From: Begonia masoniana
Lineage: Eukaryota; Streptophyta; Magnoliopsida; Cucurbitales; Begoniaceae
DNA: 64,000 bases
Direction: 5' to 3'
NCBI GenBank assembly: GCA_022432975.1
Contig: CM039511.1
Coordinates: forward strand, 24,667,153 to 24,731,152
In this document: in pieces, positions 22,735 to 34,372 of the stretch
Layout of the letters: every line of letters begins with the position of its first letter
Numbering within the stretch: the stretch's first letter is position 1
The notes under the pieces: generated by a model
Told to the model about the DNA's origin: nothing
Seen by the model: the letters and a program-made list of their open reading frames with translations, nothing else
Databases searched by the model: none
Made by a program: the position numbers and the translations under genes

Positions 22735-22890
22735 GCAGCTCACCAGATATCTATGTCCATTGTGAGATAAAATGGTATGGGTTATCATATTGGGAATAAC
22801 TTGAGCTTTGAGGTTCAAGTCCTTCGATATTGGCTTCACAAACCTGAAAATGTTGGAATTGCGGTGAATTGTTCTAAGGAACTGGAGTCC
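22735..22890 (-). pseudogene. Plant transposon-protein pseudogene, piece 2 of 4
   Basis: Between solo LTR G and element B the minus strand reads without a stop through FLRTIHRNSNIFRFVKP, then LNLKAQVIPNMITHTILSHN and GHRYLVSC. This is the conserved central part of the plant transposon-protein family, where an aromatic-rich motif is followed by a T-x-(H/T)-x-S-x-V-like segment. It continues across G into 20256-20113. Confidence 0.75.
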
Positions 22891-23318
22891 CTCTGTGTAA
22901 CGGCCGATTTTTACGGGATTTTATTATTCCAATATATAATGGCAGTTTTGTAAATATGTTAAATTAATTATGTTTCACGAACGGAAAGTTTTACTGGAGC
23001 CCTAACAATAATTTGGAATTATTGGTAAAATGAGAAAATTTTGGAGAAGACGGATCGATAGATCAATTAACGAAATCAGAGGAGGATTAATAGAAAATTG
23101 ACTAAAGGGCAAAACGGTCATTTGATAGGTGAAATTTATTAAAAACTTAAAATTCTCTCCCTCCCTAAACACTTCACAATTTCTCCTCTACGAAAATCAC
23201 TCCCAGGCGACTCTCTCTGGCAATTTCTCATGCCCTCCCTCCGCTTCTCTTCAACGCCGGCTGATTCTCCACCAATCGACTCGATTTCTTCATGTTTCTT
23301 TCTCCAAACAACGTCCTA

Positions 23319-24398
23319 GGTAAAAATCTATAGTTTTGTAGCTTTAGTTCTCGATTTCTAGGTCGTTAAACAATTAGAGTTTCGTTAGGTTTTTGTTAAA
23401 TTAGTCGAGTTTTGTTAGAAACGGCTAGGTTTACCCTATTTATGACCTTGGTGGATGTATTTGTGAGTGATGGATGTAGTTGGGCAATTTAATGGTATTT
23501 ATTGCGAAATTTGGTGGTTGGAGGTTTTAAAGACTCCATTAATGGGGTTTGGATGTTTTGAGCGCAAATTGCTCGATGAAATACCTTAATGAGTTAAAAT
23601 AGAGTTTTAGGGAGATTTCCTTTAGCTAAGAGGTTCGTTAGTCTTCGAAATTCGATGTTCTAGGCCCGATTATAATGATGGTTTCTATGACTTGATTTAG
23701 GTGAACAACGCTCATGGATGGAGCTCGGTGTGCTACGGACGCGAGGTAAGTCTTCGTGACTCGCTTGACTGATCTGGCCTACACCATAGGAGAGTTTATC
23801 GATCGAGGATGTTTGGTGAAATTATTGTTTAGTGTAGGTTGGATGGATAGTCTAGGATAATTGTTATGTTAGAGCATTTTTCATTAGGTTCTATGTATTG
23901 TTTATGCTTTCTTTACTTTTATTGCACAAATCCATGTTCATGCATCATGTTTTACGAACTAGCACGAAAAATGAATTTCCGCATATGTTTTCATGAAAAG
24001 AAACAACTAATAAAAGATATGAATGTATGTAATTACGGTCATGTTGGGGTGGGGTTCAGACATGGCTGTCCTGAGAGGAGGAGAATATTTCCCCCCGATA
24101 GATGGAAAGGGCTATCTAACTGCCAAATGTGCCCTCTCCATCTGGTGAGAGTAAACCTCTAGCGACGCCCATGCTATGTAACTAAAGAATAAAAATGGAT
24201 GCATGATTTTATGAACCGTACACGCATGGCACGCATTTGCATTTTCGAGGATTTACTGAGTCCCTTTAACTCATAGGTTATTTCTGTGGTGTAGGTGACT
24301 TTGACACAGGTGAGGATGACGTTCCTCCACCTGATGAACGGACATGTTCATGGAGGATGTCCGTGGGAGCGTGCTGGCATAGTCAGAGCGAATTTTGA
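23319..24398 (+). other. Splice-like leader module of B 5' LTR
   Basis: The first block ends at 23319 (CCTAG|GTAAAA). The second is exactly 45 nt (23701-23745), with GATTTAG before and GTAAGT after. The third starts at 24295 after GGTGTAG. All three are open in one frame to TGA at 24396-24398, with LGVLRTRG across blocks two and three and GEDDVPPPDE in the third. An ATG at 23291 is in this frame, but the 3' LTR copy has ACG there, so it is not conserved. Confidence 0.58.
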
Positions 24399-24849
24399 CA
24401 TGTGGGGGACGGCGTATAGGTATTTTGGGTTAAAGATGGGTAGAAATCGTATAGATAGTGTATTTGATAGAATAGCTTAGAAATTTATGATGAAAATGGT
24501 TTATGGATAATTTGTGAGTGAGAGTATATAGAAAGTCTAAGTGATAGTTTCTATTTTGAAATATTACTGGAACTGCTTGGTGACTTAAGTTTCACAGGGG
24601 ATTTGTTCAGTTTTTAAATGGATCCACGCAGTTTGTTTTTATGAAATTCGGCTACATTTTTAATACGTTTCGAGTAGTTTTTGGATGATTGATGAAATGG
24701 GGAAATGTATGAGGATAGATGAGTTGTTATGTTAAATTGTAAATGAGTATTGATTGATGAAGGGGAATGGTGAAGGAAGAATTATTGTAAAGATTGTAAA
24801 GAGTGTGTGTGCAAGGAGTTGAAGAAGGGAGGAAGAAAGAAAGAAGGCA

Positions 24850-25085
24850 GCTCTCTGGAATTCGGATTCCAGAGAATTTGTTGATCGATTGCCAGGGAGG
24901 GCAATCGATAGGCCCTCATGTTGGCCAACTCTCTGGTTTTTCCAGAGAGTTAACCAATCGATCGCCTGTGAGGGCGATCGATCGGCTGAGTGTTATCGCC
25001 AAGGGGCGATCGATCAGGCGATCGATCGCCTGGCAAATAAATGTCATAGCCGATCGATCGGCTGAAATGGCTGATCAATCGGCTA
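24850..25085. repeat. Two hairpins and GATCGATC cluster in B 5' LTR
   Basis: GCTCTCTGGAATTC/GGATTCCAGAGA (24850-24875) and AACTCTCTGG/CCAGAGAGTT (24927-24951) form stems. Between and after them lie eight or more CGATCGATCG-type palindromes. The 3' LTR repeats the arrangement at 47500-47705. Confidence 0.85.
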
Positions 25086-25281
25086 GCTAATTTTTGGGCA
25101 TTATGCCCATTTTGCCCCGATTGCCAACTCTGGTTTTTTTTCTTTATTGTTATATTTATATATAATGTTTTCTTTAAATGGTTTTGAGGATTGTTTTAAT
25201 TGATTTAGACTTGATTTAAAGGTTTAAAAAGAAAAATTTTATGGGGAGTTTAGCGGTACAGAATAAGGGTTGTCACAGTTA

Positions 25282-25293
25282 TGGTATTAGAGC
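25282..25293 (+). promoter_or_regulatory. Primer-binding site of B, one mismatch
   Basis: It reads TGGTATTAGAGC, one C-to-T change from the tRNA-iMet complement used by the other elements. Confidence 0.88.
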
Positions 25294-25438
25294 TCCCGGG
25301 TTTTAAAATCGATTTTGTAGACTGCTCGACTGCACAGCCACTACGCGGACATCCTTCCTCAACTGTAAGTACATTTTTAAGATTTCTTTGATTAGATTTC
25401 TTAGAGTTATTTGTTTTAACTTTTGTAGGAATTATAAA

Positions 25439-26420
25439 ATGGTCCGAGGTAGAGACGCCAGGGATGAAGCCCTGGATAGGCTAACGGATTTACTGTATCG
25501 TCAGACCCAGCATATGGACAAGCAGGCACAGCAAATTGAGAGCCTAGTAAACCGTGAGAATCAGAGTGCCCAAGATATAGTCGTTCCAAACAATCACGGT
25601 ATGGAGAGGTTCCAAAAGTTACGGCCTCTGGTATTCAACAGACAGTCTTCGGACCCCGATATTGATGAGGAGTGGGTTCGGACTATGGAAGATATGCTGG
25701 GATATGCGAAGATAGAGAATGGGGAGAAGGTTGTATGCGTCACTTTTCACTTGGCGCTAGATGCACGATTTTGGTGGGATACCATCAAAGCGACCACGGA
25801 CGTGACTGTAATGACTTAGGAACGGTTTAAGGCCGTGTTCTATGATAAATACTTCAGCCGTACAGTGAGGGCGGCTAAAAAGATGGAATTTGCACAGCTA
25901 AAACAGACTGGTATGGTTGCGGAATATGTTTGAAAATTTGAGGTCTTATCTCGGTTTGCACCATGCCTAGTGAGCAACAACGAAGACAAGGTGCACCAAT
26001 TCATGGATGCACTGAATCCGAAGATCTGGAAGAGCGTTATAGTATTGGGGATATTTGATGTGCCTTATACAGATATTGCAGCAAGAGCTTTGGACTTTGA
26101 AGCTGGAGAACTGACATGCGTTAAACCAAGGGAGCCTGCTAGAGGCTTTTTCCGTGAAATTCAGCCTCGACCTCATAATCGGGGTTGGCAACAGAGAGGG
26201 CAACAACAACAAGTACAACAACGATGAGTGAAAATGCCCTATGACGGAAAGGGCAACCAGGGGAAAGGAAAGTAAGTCTAGGGAACTCCTCAGAGACCTC
26301 TATGTCCTAAGTGTCAGAAAGAGCACACTGGCAACTGTTGGTTTGACACGGATATGTGCAATCGATGTGGGGAGGTGGGTCACTACGTCAGAGATTGTCC
26401 AAAAGTAATAGAGACCAGCC
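25439..26420 (+). pseudogene. gag of B with several stops
   Basis: The frame starts MVRG at 25439 and follows the T1 gag closely. Stops are TAG 25817-25819 and TGA 25931-25933 (both at conserved Trp codons), TGA 26225-26227 (at an Arg codon of T1), and TAA 26273-26275 and TAG 26279-26281 (at two Gln codons of T1). All five are C-to-T or G-to-A changes. The Gln-rich linker (about 26190-26225) and a CCHC knuckle (CNRCGEVGHYVRDC, about 26357-26400) remain recognisable. Confidence 0.9.
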
Positions 26421-27725
26421 AGGCAGAGATCAAGGAAGAGTCATGCCGAGAATCTTCGCCTTCATCGAGCCTGGTAATATCGACGACGAGGCTCAACCTT
26501 CTGTTATAGCAGGTACTATTTTAATCACCGGTATAGCGGTATTTTCATTGATAGACACGGGGGCTATGCACTCGTTTATTTCTACTGCATGCGTGACGAG
26601 ATTGAAGTTGGTGCCTGAATAAGCAGAGTGTGAGTACATAGTGATGCTGCCTTCGGGAGCGTATATGCAATCTAATCATGTTTTCTAGGGCAATGTCGTC
26701 TAAGTGGGGAATAACACCATTTATGCCTGGTTGATAGTTATGGGCATAGAGCAGTACGATCTTATCTTGAGGATGGACTGGCTGTCACGCCATTTCACCA
26801 CCATAGACTGCCGATCCAGGTTAGTAACTTTTCGGCCGCCGAATAAAGAGGAGTTTGCTTACCAGGAAATGAATAGGTTGAGTGGGTCGCCTACTTTCTA
26901 TTCTATGAAGGTCCAAGAGCAGTTTAGAGGTGAATGCTTAGTTTATCTGGCCACAGTGGTCGATACTCAGTTGCTCAACGAGGTAAAACCAGGAGACCTT
27001 CCTGTAGTTAGAGAATTCTCTAAGATCTTCCTCGACGATCTTTCCAGATTACCACCAGACAGGGAGATCGAATTTACGATTGATGTCTATCCAAGCTCTG
27101 GGCCTGTATTAAAGAATCCATACAGACTGGCACCTACTGAACTAAAGGAGCTGAAATCTCAGTTTGAAGAATTGTTAGACAAGGGATTCATCCGACCTAG
27201 CTTTTCTCCTTGGGGTGCGCCGGTTCTGTTCGTCGAGAAAAAGGACAGAACTCTAAGGATGTATGTTGATTACAAAGAGTTAAATAAATTGACAGTGAAA
27301 AACAAGTATCCGTTGCCCCGAATTGACGACCTATTCGATCAACTACAGGGTGCTCGAGTATTTTCGAGGATTGACCTGCGCACGGGTTATTATCAGTTGA
27401 AGGTTCGAAAGGAAGATATTTAGAAAACGGCATTTCGCACGAGGATTCTGTGTCAGCACCAATTGTACCCAAAGTTCTCCAAGTGCGAGTTTTGGCTGTT
27501 TCGAATTAATTTTCTTGGCCATATCATATCTTAGGAGGGGATTTCTGTGGATCCTACTAAGATTGAGGTTGTCAGAGATTGGCCACAGCCTAAAAATGTG
27601 CGAGAGGTACGAGGATTTCTTGAGTATGCTAGATATTATCGAAAGTTCATTGAGGGATTTTCGAAGATTGCAGTTCCTCTGTTGCGCTTGACAAGAAAGA
27701 ATGAGAAGTTTATATGGACAGTTGC
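26421..27725 (+). pseudogene. protease and N-terminal RT of B, catalytic RT box deleted
   Basis: The protease motif LIDTGAMHSF lies at about 26549-26580, with stops at 26620-26622, 26686-26688 and 26701-26703 after it. RT starts with [19 protein letters not shown] (about 27040-27090) and has [20 protein letters not shown] and the [17 protein letters not shown] block. A stop at 27421-27423 is followed at about 27441-27452 by a deletion: the frame jumps from TAFRTR to [13 protein letters not shown]. Roughly 80 residues with the Phe-Ile-Asp-Asp box present in E, C and D are missing, so this RT cannot polymerise. The thumb region then continues to the F insertion at 27725. Confidence 0.9.
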
Positions 27726-28424
27726 TGTAACGCCCCCGAACCGACCCCGGCTCGGTGCGCTACTTTGCTAGCCAACCCCGCGTTTAAAACATAAATTAAA
27801 ATAATTTTCCAAAAATAGTTGACTCGATTTTAAAAAAACAACAATATAACGCCTAAAAGTTTCGAAATCCAAAACCTGAAAAACAATACATTTAAAACAC
27901 AATTCAAACCAATCCAAGCCAGAATCAACCAGTACTATATACATCAAAACATAATCTAACCAAACAAACACTAAAATCAAATCCCAACTACACTACACAA
28001 AATACACCACAATATTAAACCACAAATAACTATACCACATCTATATACACCCATCAACTCCAACCAAAACTAACCACAAATCTCAAAATCTCCAATCCAA
28101 ACCACACCCCGAGAACTAGGTCGTAACGCCCCGACAACTGGCCTGCACCGGCGAGCTCCGTGGATCTCCGACTGCCCCTAGTCCTGATCCTCACTCTCAA
28201 GCTCACCTGTGAATGCTCCGTCACCTACACCACAGAACACACACACACGTAAGCTTACGCTTAGCAAGTAGGGATAACAACTATAAACAAGAACAATGCA
28301 CACACCACTCTATCCTAGCACAACAACACAACATCACTCAACACGACAACTCAACACAACAACAACACACCACCCAATGCAACTCAACAAACTAACTCAA
28401 ACTAACACGACAACACGACTAAAC

Positions 28425-28880
28425 AATTCTAGTTGCCCGCACCCGAAAGGATGCCTTAGTTGCCCGCCCCGAAGGGCCTTAGTTGCCCGCACCGAAGTGC
28501 CTTAGTTGCCCGCACCGAAGTGCCTTAGTTGCCCGCACCGAAGTGCCTTAGTTGCCCTCCCCGAAGGGCCTAGTGCCCGCCCCGAAGGGCCTTAGTTGCC
28601 CGCCCCGAAGGGCCTTAGTTGCCCGCACCCGACGCACCGAAGGGCCGTAGTTGCCCGCCCCGAAGGGCCTTAGTTGCCCGCCCCGAAGGGCCTTAGTTGC
28701 CCGCACCGAAGTGCCCTAGTTGCCCTCCCCGAAGGGCCTTAGCTGCCCGCCCCGAAGGGCCTTAGCTGCCCGCACCGAAGTTCCTTAGCTGCCCGCCCCG
28801 AAGGGCCTTAGTTGCCTGCACCGAAGTGTCTTAGTTGCCCGCCCCGAAGGGCCTTAGTTGCCCGCCCCGAAGGCCTTACT
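28425..28880. repeat. 22-24 bp tandem array (TTAGTTGCCCGCCCCGAAGG) in F
   Basis: About 19-20 units of CTTAGTTGCCCGCCCCGAAG with variants GCACCGAAGTG, CTCCCCGAAGGG and AGCTGCCCG. GC content is much higher than in the adjacent array. Confidence 0.9.
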
Positions 28881-28904
28881 TTAACCGACTACCATGCCAC
28901 TAAT

Positions 28905-30495
28905 GCAACACCACAACGACAACCAACCATACAACACCACACGACACCAACCAATGCAACCCCACGACAACCAACCAATGCACAACACACACGCACGACA
29001 ACCAACCAATGCAACACCACACGACAACCAACCAATGCAACCCACACGACAACCAACCAATACAACACCACACGACAACCAACCAATGCAACCCACACGA
29101 CAACCAACCAATGCAACACACACGACAACCAACCAATGCAACCCACACGACAACCAACCAATGCAACACCACACGACAACCAACCAATGCAACACCACAC
29201 GACAACCAACCAATGCAACCCACACGACAACCAACCAATGCAACCCACACGACAACCAACCAATGCAACCCACACGACAACCAACCAATGCAACCCACAC
29301 GACAACCAACCAATGCAACCCACACGACAACCAACCAATGCAACCCACACGACAACCAACCAATGCAACCCACACGACAACCAACCAATGCAACCCACAC
29401 GACAACCAACCAATGCAACCCACACGACAACCAACCAATGCAACCCACACGACAACCAACCAATGCAACCCACACGACAACCAACCAATGCAACCCACAC
29501 GACAACCAACCAATGCAACCCACACGACAACCAACCAATGCAACCCACACGACAACCAACCAATGCAACCCACACGACAACCAACCAATGCAACCCACAC
29601 GACAACCAACCAATGCAACCCACACGACAACCAACCAATGCAACCCACACGACAACCAACCAATGCAACACCACACGACAACCAACCAATGCAACCCACA
29701 CGACAACCAACCAATGCAACACCACACGACAACCAACCAATGCAACACCACACGACAACCAACCAATGCAACCCACACGACAACCAACCAATGCAACCCA
29801 CACGACAACCAACCAATGCAACCCACACGACAACCAACCAATGCAACCCACACGACAACCAACCAATGCAACACCACACGACAACCAACCAATGCAACAC
29901 CACACGACAACCAACCAATGCAACACCACACGACAACCAACCAATGCAACACCACACGACAACCAACCAATGCAACACCACACGACAACCAACCAATGCA
30001 ACCCACACGACAACCAACCAATGCAACACCACACGACAACCAACCAATGCAACACCACACGACAACCAACCAATGCAACCCACACGACAACCAACCAATG
30101 CAACACCACACGACAACCAACCAATGCAACCCACACGACAACCAACCAATGCAACACCACACGACAACCAACCAATGCAACCCACACGACAACCAACCAA
30201 TGCAACCCACACGACAACCAACCAATGCAACCCACACGACAACCAACCAATGCAACCCACACGACAACCAACCAATGCAACACCACACGACAACCAACCA
30301 ATGCAACCCACACGACAACCAACCAATGCAACCCACACGACAACCAACCAATGCAACCCACACGACAACCAACCAATGCAACACCACACGACAACCAACC
30401 AATGCAACACCACACGACAACCAACCAATGCAACACCACACGACAACCAACCAATGCAACACCACACGACAACCAACCAATGCAACACCACACAC
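28905..30495. repeat. 25/26 bp tandem array (ACGACAACCAACCAATGCAA) in F
   Basis: About 60 units of CACGACAACCAACCAATGCA joined by ACCCA (25 bp) or ACACCA (26 bp). The first half is mostly a homogeneous run of 25-mers and the second half mixes both types. The long ORFs on both strands here are low-complexity artefacts. Confidence 0.95.
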
Positions 30496-32090
30496 AACCT
30501 ACAACGCCAACACACATAACAACGCAACAACAACACGAACCAACAACCAACCAACCCAGGAGGCACACTCCCAAGTAAACAATGCAACGCCTCAACAAAC
30601 AGCAATACATCACTAAGCAAAAAACAATTAACCATTACTTACCGTTCTCTGGTGTAGGCCCGAAGGCAAAAGGATGACAACCACTACTTACCTGACTGCT
30701 CGGCTTTCAATTGTTCGCTTCGTCCAATACTTCACTCGCTCGATCACCTAAATAATGAAACTCCACGTAATAAGTTATCAATACACTTTTAAAAAATCTT
30801 CTTAAACCTAAAACTAATCAAAACCTAAGCACCTCTCACACCTAAGCACCCTAAACCCGGTTTTGCACAAATTACCGACGTCCAACTTTAAACGGCCATA
30901 ACTTTCCTCGTTTTCAGCGGAATTCGACGTGCCACCCCAACTCGGAAACCTCTACACGTCTACTATCCATTGAAATGCTTGAATAAAACAAATAAATAAC
31001 TTAGCCAACCCAAAAATGGCCAAGACAGAATCGGCCCCCCTAGTGTTCTAAAACCGGTTTTTTGATTACACATCTCCAATCTTCACTCTAATCACCCTAA
31101 CCACCTAATCTAACATGACTAAGACTTATTAAGCAAAAGACGAAGAAAACCCCCAATTGAAACCAAAAATTCGTAGCTCCACCTTAGGGTTTTCTAAAAT
31201 CTAACCAAATCCACTTAAAACACCTTAAAATCTCTTCCAATCTTCATCTAATCATACACAAACCAAAACCCAACAAAAATTACCTTGGATTGGCTTGAGA
31301 AAATGAAGAACAATGGAGATATGGCGTCGGCTATGGAGGAAAAGGGAGAGAAACGATGGAGAAGAAGAACAATGAAGAAAACCCCACTTTTCACTCTTTT
31401 AACTAATGCATTTAATAACACTTAAAATTACCATTAAGCCCTCCCATTATCATTGAGTTTTCAACGTCAAAACATCCACCAAATTAACCATGCAACTCAT
31501 TCTTTTTACTGAATCTTAATTGGTGTAAAGTGTTAGACTTTTCAAACCAAACTTCTCCACCAATCAGAATTGTCAAACCCCTTTTCTCCTTTTTAATTCA
31601 TTCATTTAATAACTTTTGTAAATTACACTTTTAGCCCTCCCCTTTCTCACTTTAATCCAACGCCAAACCCACCTCTAAAATACCACTTTTTCTTCCATTT
31701 TTTATTCACACCATTTACTTGAATTTTATTGGTTCTTTTCTAGTTTGACTTTTCAAACACTAACCTTTTTGACTTTTCAATATTTCAAACTTACATTTCC
31801 ACCAATCACCATTTAGTTTGACTTGTCAAACTCTCCCTCACTTTCTCTCTTGATGGTCAACGTGAAGCATCATAAACTCACCACTTTTCATTAAATTTTA
31901 CTACATTTTAATTGGTTTATAAATTGGACTTTTCAACCACTTAAATAGTTTGAATTTTCCAACTTTTTGTCTTACCAAAATTCACTTCCTTCACTCTTCT
32001 TTTGCATGAATAAATTCCAATCCCCTTATCACTTAACATTAACCTCACTAGGGCTACGCGTGTAATAGAAATTCCGGGTGTTACAGTTGC

Positions 32091-32965
32091 TGGTGATGAG
32101 AGCTTCCAAGAGCTGAAGCAGAAGTTAACTACGGCTCCAGTTTTGACGCTGCCAGTTGAAGGCGACAAGTTCAGCATATATTATGACGCGTCTAAAGTTA
32201 GACTTGGATGCATACTCATGCAGGAAGGGAAGGTAATTGCTTACGCTTCTCAGCAGTTAAAGCCGTATGAACAAAACTATCCAATGCATGTCCTGGAATT
32301 AGCAGCCGTCGTCTTTGCACTGAAAATCTGGAGACACTATTTATATGGGCAACAGTGCAAGGTATTTTTATATCACTGGAGCTTAAAATATTTGTTTACA
32401 CAGAAAGAGCTGAATATGCGGCAACAAAGGTGGTTGGAGTTTGTCAAAGATTATGATTTCGAAATTAAGTACCATCCAGGAAGGGCAATAAGGTCGCGGA
32501 TGCCTTGAGCAGAGTGCCTACTGCGAGTCCGCTTCGCTTGCAGCAATGTCGATGATGTTAAAGTCTGAGATTGAGAAGTTTGATGTGGAGATGTGGCTTA
32601 GTTGTCCACTATGCTCACAAACATTTCTCTTAGGCCGACAATAATAGACAAGATCTGAGAAGCTCAACGAAGACTTGAGTGTGCGAGAATACCCGGTTGA
32701 GCATTGGTTGGAGTTTGTCAAAGATTATGATTTCGAAATTAAGTACCATCCAGGAAGGGCAATAAGGTCGCGGATGCCTTGAGCAGAGTGCCTACTGCGA
32801 GTCAGCTTTCGCTTGCAGCAATGTCGATGATGTTAAAGTCTGAGATTGAGAAGTTTGATGTGGAGATTGTGGCTTAGTTGTCCACTATGCTCACAAACAT
32901 TTCTCTTAGGCCGACAATAATAGACAAGATCTGAGAAGCTCAACAGAAAGACTTAGAGTGCGAGA
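32091..32965 (+). pseudogene. RNase H region and linker of B with a 273-bp tandem duplication
   Basis: The RNase H domain resumes after F with [20 protein letters not shown] and [31 protein letters not shown] and the [20 protein letters not shown] end. At about 32490 a one-base frameshift breaks the frame in the HPGRA segment. The stretch from about 32434 to 32706 is then repeated directly at 32707-32965, seen from two copies of TTGGAGTTTGTCAAAGATTA 273 bases apart with few differences. Confidence 0.85.
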
Positions 32966-34332
32966 AGTACCGGTTGAGCATGACCTCCGAGGACTCGACC
33001 GATTTCCATTTGTCGGATGATGGCGTATTAAAGTTCAAGCATAGATGGTATGTGCCTAACGACGAAGAGCTAAAGAATAAAATTTTTACCGAGGCACATT
33101 CTTCGGCGTACTCGGTGCATTCAGGAAGCACCAAGATGTATCCGGATCTAAAACAGCATTTCTAGTGGCCTAACATGAAGAGAGAGGTCGCCAAATACGT
33201 AGAAACCTGTCTGGTTTGTTAGTAGGTTAAGGCGGAGCACCAAAGGCCGGCCAGAACCTTACTTTCCGGAGTGGAAATGGGAGCAGATCTCCATAGATTT
33301 CATAGTTGGACTCCCGAGAATGACAAAAGGGCACGATAGCATCTGGGTGATAGTGGACATCTTAACAAAGTCATCCCACTTTCTATCAGTGAAGATGACC
33401 TATTCTATGGATCAACGTGTCGAGCTGTATGTGCAGGAGATTGTTAGATTGCACGGGGTGCCCATTTCGATTGTCTCCGATAGAGATGCCAGGTTTACTT
33501 CAAAATTTTGGAAGAGTCTGCACAAAGCTATGGGAACTCAGCTAAGTTTCAGCACGGCGTTTCATCCTCAGACTGATGGACAGACAGAAAGAACAAATCA
33601 GATTCTTGAGGATATGCTTAGAGCTTCCGTGCTGGAGTTTCAGGGCTCGTGAACAAATATTTACCGTTGATTGAATGCTCATACAATAATAGCTTCCAAG
33701 CTAAGATCGGTATGGCACCGTATGAAGCGTTGTATGTTAGGAAATGTAGGTCTCTGCTGTATTGGGATGAGGTTGGAGAGACTAGCATAATCGGCCCGGA
33801 TATTTTACAACAAACAGCAGAGAAGATCGCTGTTATCAGGCAACGTATAGAGATAGCACAGAGCCACCAAAAGAGCTATGCTAACACTAGACGGAGGGAA
33901 TTAGAGTTCAATGATGGTGATGAGGTATATTTGAAGATTTCTCCATTCAAAAGGGTGATGAGATTCGGGAGAAAGGGCAAGCTAAGCCCTCGTTATGTGG
34001 GGCCCTTCCTTATTTTGAAGAGGATCGGGAAGATGGCATACCGATTGCAACTACCGGCATCAATGGAAAGCATCCTCAACGTATTTCACGTATCTATGCT
34101 CCGAAAGTGCTTGCGTGACCCATCTCGTGTCATGGAAGTAAGGGAGATTGAAGTACAACCAACACTGACTTATGTGGAGAAGCCAGTGCAGATTCTAGAG
34201 TCTTCTATCAAAGTGTTGCGCAATAAAGAAATTCTGCTGGTAAAAGTCCTGTGGCAGAACCATGACGTAGAGGAAGCTATTTGGGAGAGGCAGCAGGATA
34301 TGATGTCCAAGTATCCTGAACTATTTGTATGA
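32966..34332 (+). pseudogene. integrase and C-terminal tail of B
   Basis: The integrase zinc finger is degraded (VHSGSTKMYPDLKQHF then TAG at 33163-33165; CLVC followed by TAG near 33220). The core has HDSIWVIVDILTKSSHF, VSDRDARFTSKFWKSLH and [20 protein letters not shown], so the D-D-E residues can be seen. A stop and frameshift at about 33650 separate the C-terminal part ([20 protein letters not shown]) that ends LVKVLWQNHDVEEAIWE and YPELFV, the Tekay-type tail. The stop TGA is at 34330-34332. Confidence 0.88.
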
Positions 34333-34356
34333 TCAAATTTTGAGGACAAAATTTTA

Positions 34357-34372
34357 ATTAAGGTGGATGGAA
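34357..34372 (+). promoter_or_regulatory. Polypurine tract of B
   Basis: ATTAAGGTGGATGGAA directly precedes the 3' LTR start TGTAACGCCC at 34373. Confidence 0.85.

Larger units (their letters stand above)
22896..25277 (+). repeat. 5' LTR of B (2382 bp)
   Basis: It starts TGTAACGGCCG and ends GGTTGTCACA. It contains the leader blocks, an intron-like part with inverted repeats around GATGGAAAGGGC and GCCCTCTCCATC (24100-24145), hairpins with CTCTGG/CCAGAG arms (24850-24875, 24927-24951) and a GATCGATC cluster (24880-25085). Confidence 0.93.
27721..32090 (-). mobile_element. F: solo LTR inside B pol (TSD gttgc)
   Basis: The LTR is 27726-32085 (4360 bp), flanked by gttgc at 27721-27725 and 32086-32090. 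The plus strand starts TGTAACGCCCCC and ends GGGTGTTACA, and its inner end resembles that of E (GCTCGGTGCGCTAC), so F is a related family in minus orientation. It is long because it holds two tandem arrays (28425-28880 and 28905-30495). The second leader block is 56 nt (30747-30692), so the frame seen in other families is lost. Confidence 0.93.

Noticed and set aside
23129..23323. A 64-codon ORF at the start of the B LTR as a gene
   Set aside because: The pyrimidine-rich strand opens frames by composition and the start is not kept in the 3' LTR copy.
28812..30635. Very long ORFs on both strands (over 500 codons)
   Set aside because: They are translations of the 25/26-bp array; all frames are open by composition and the products are monotonous.
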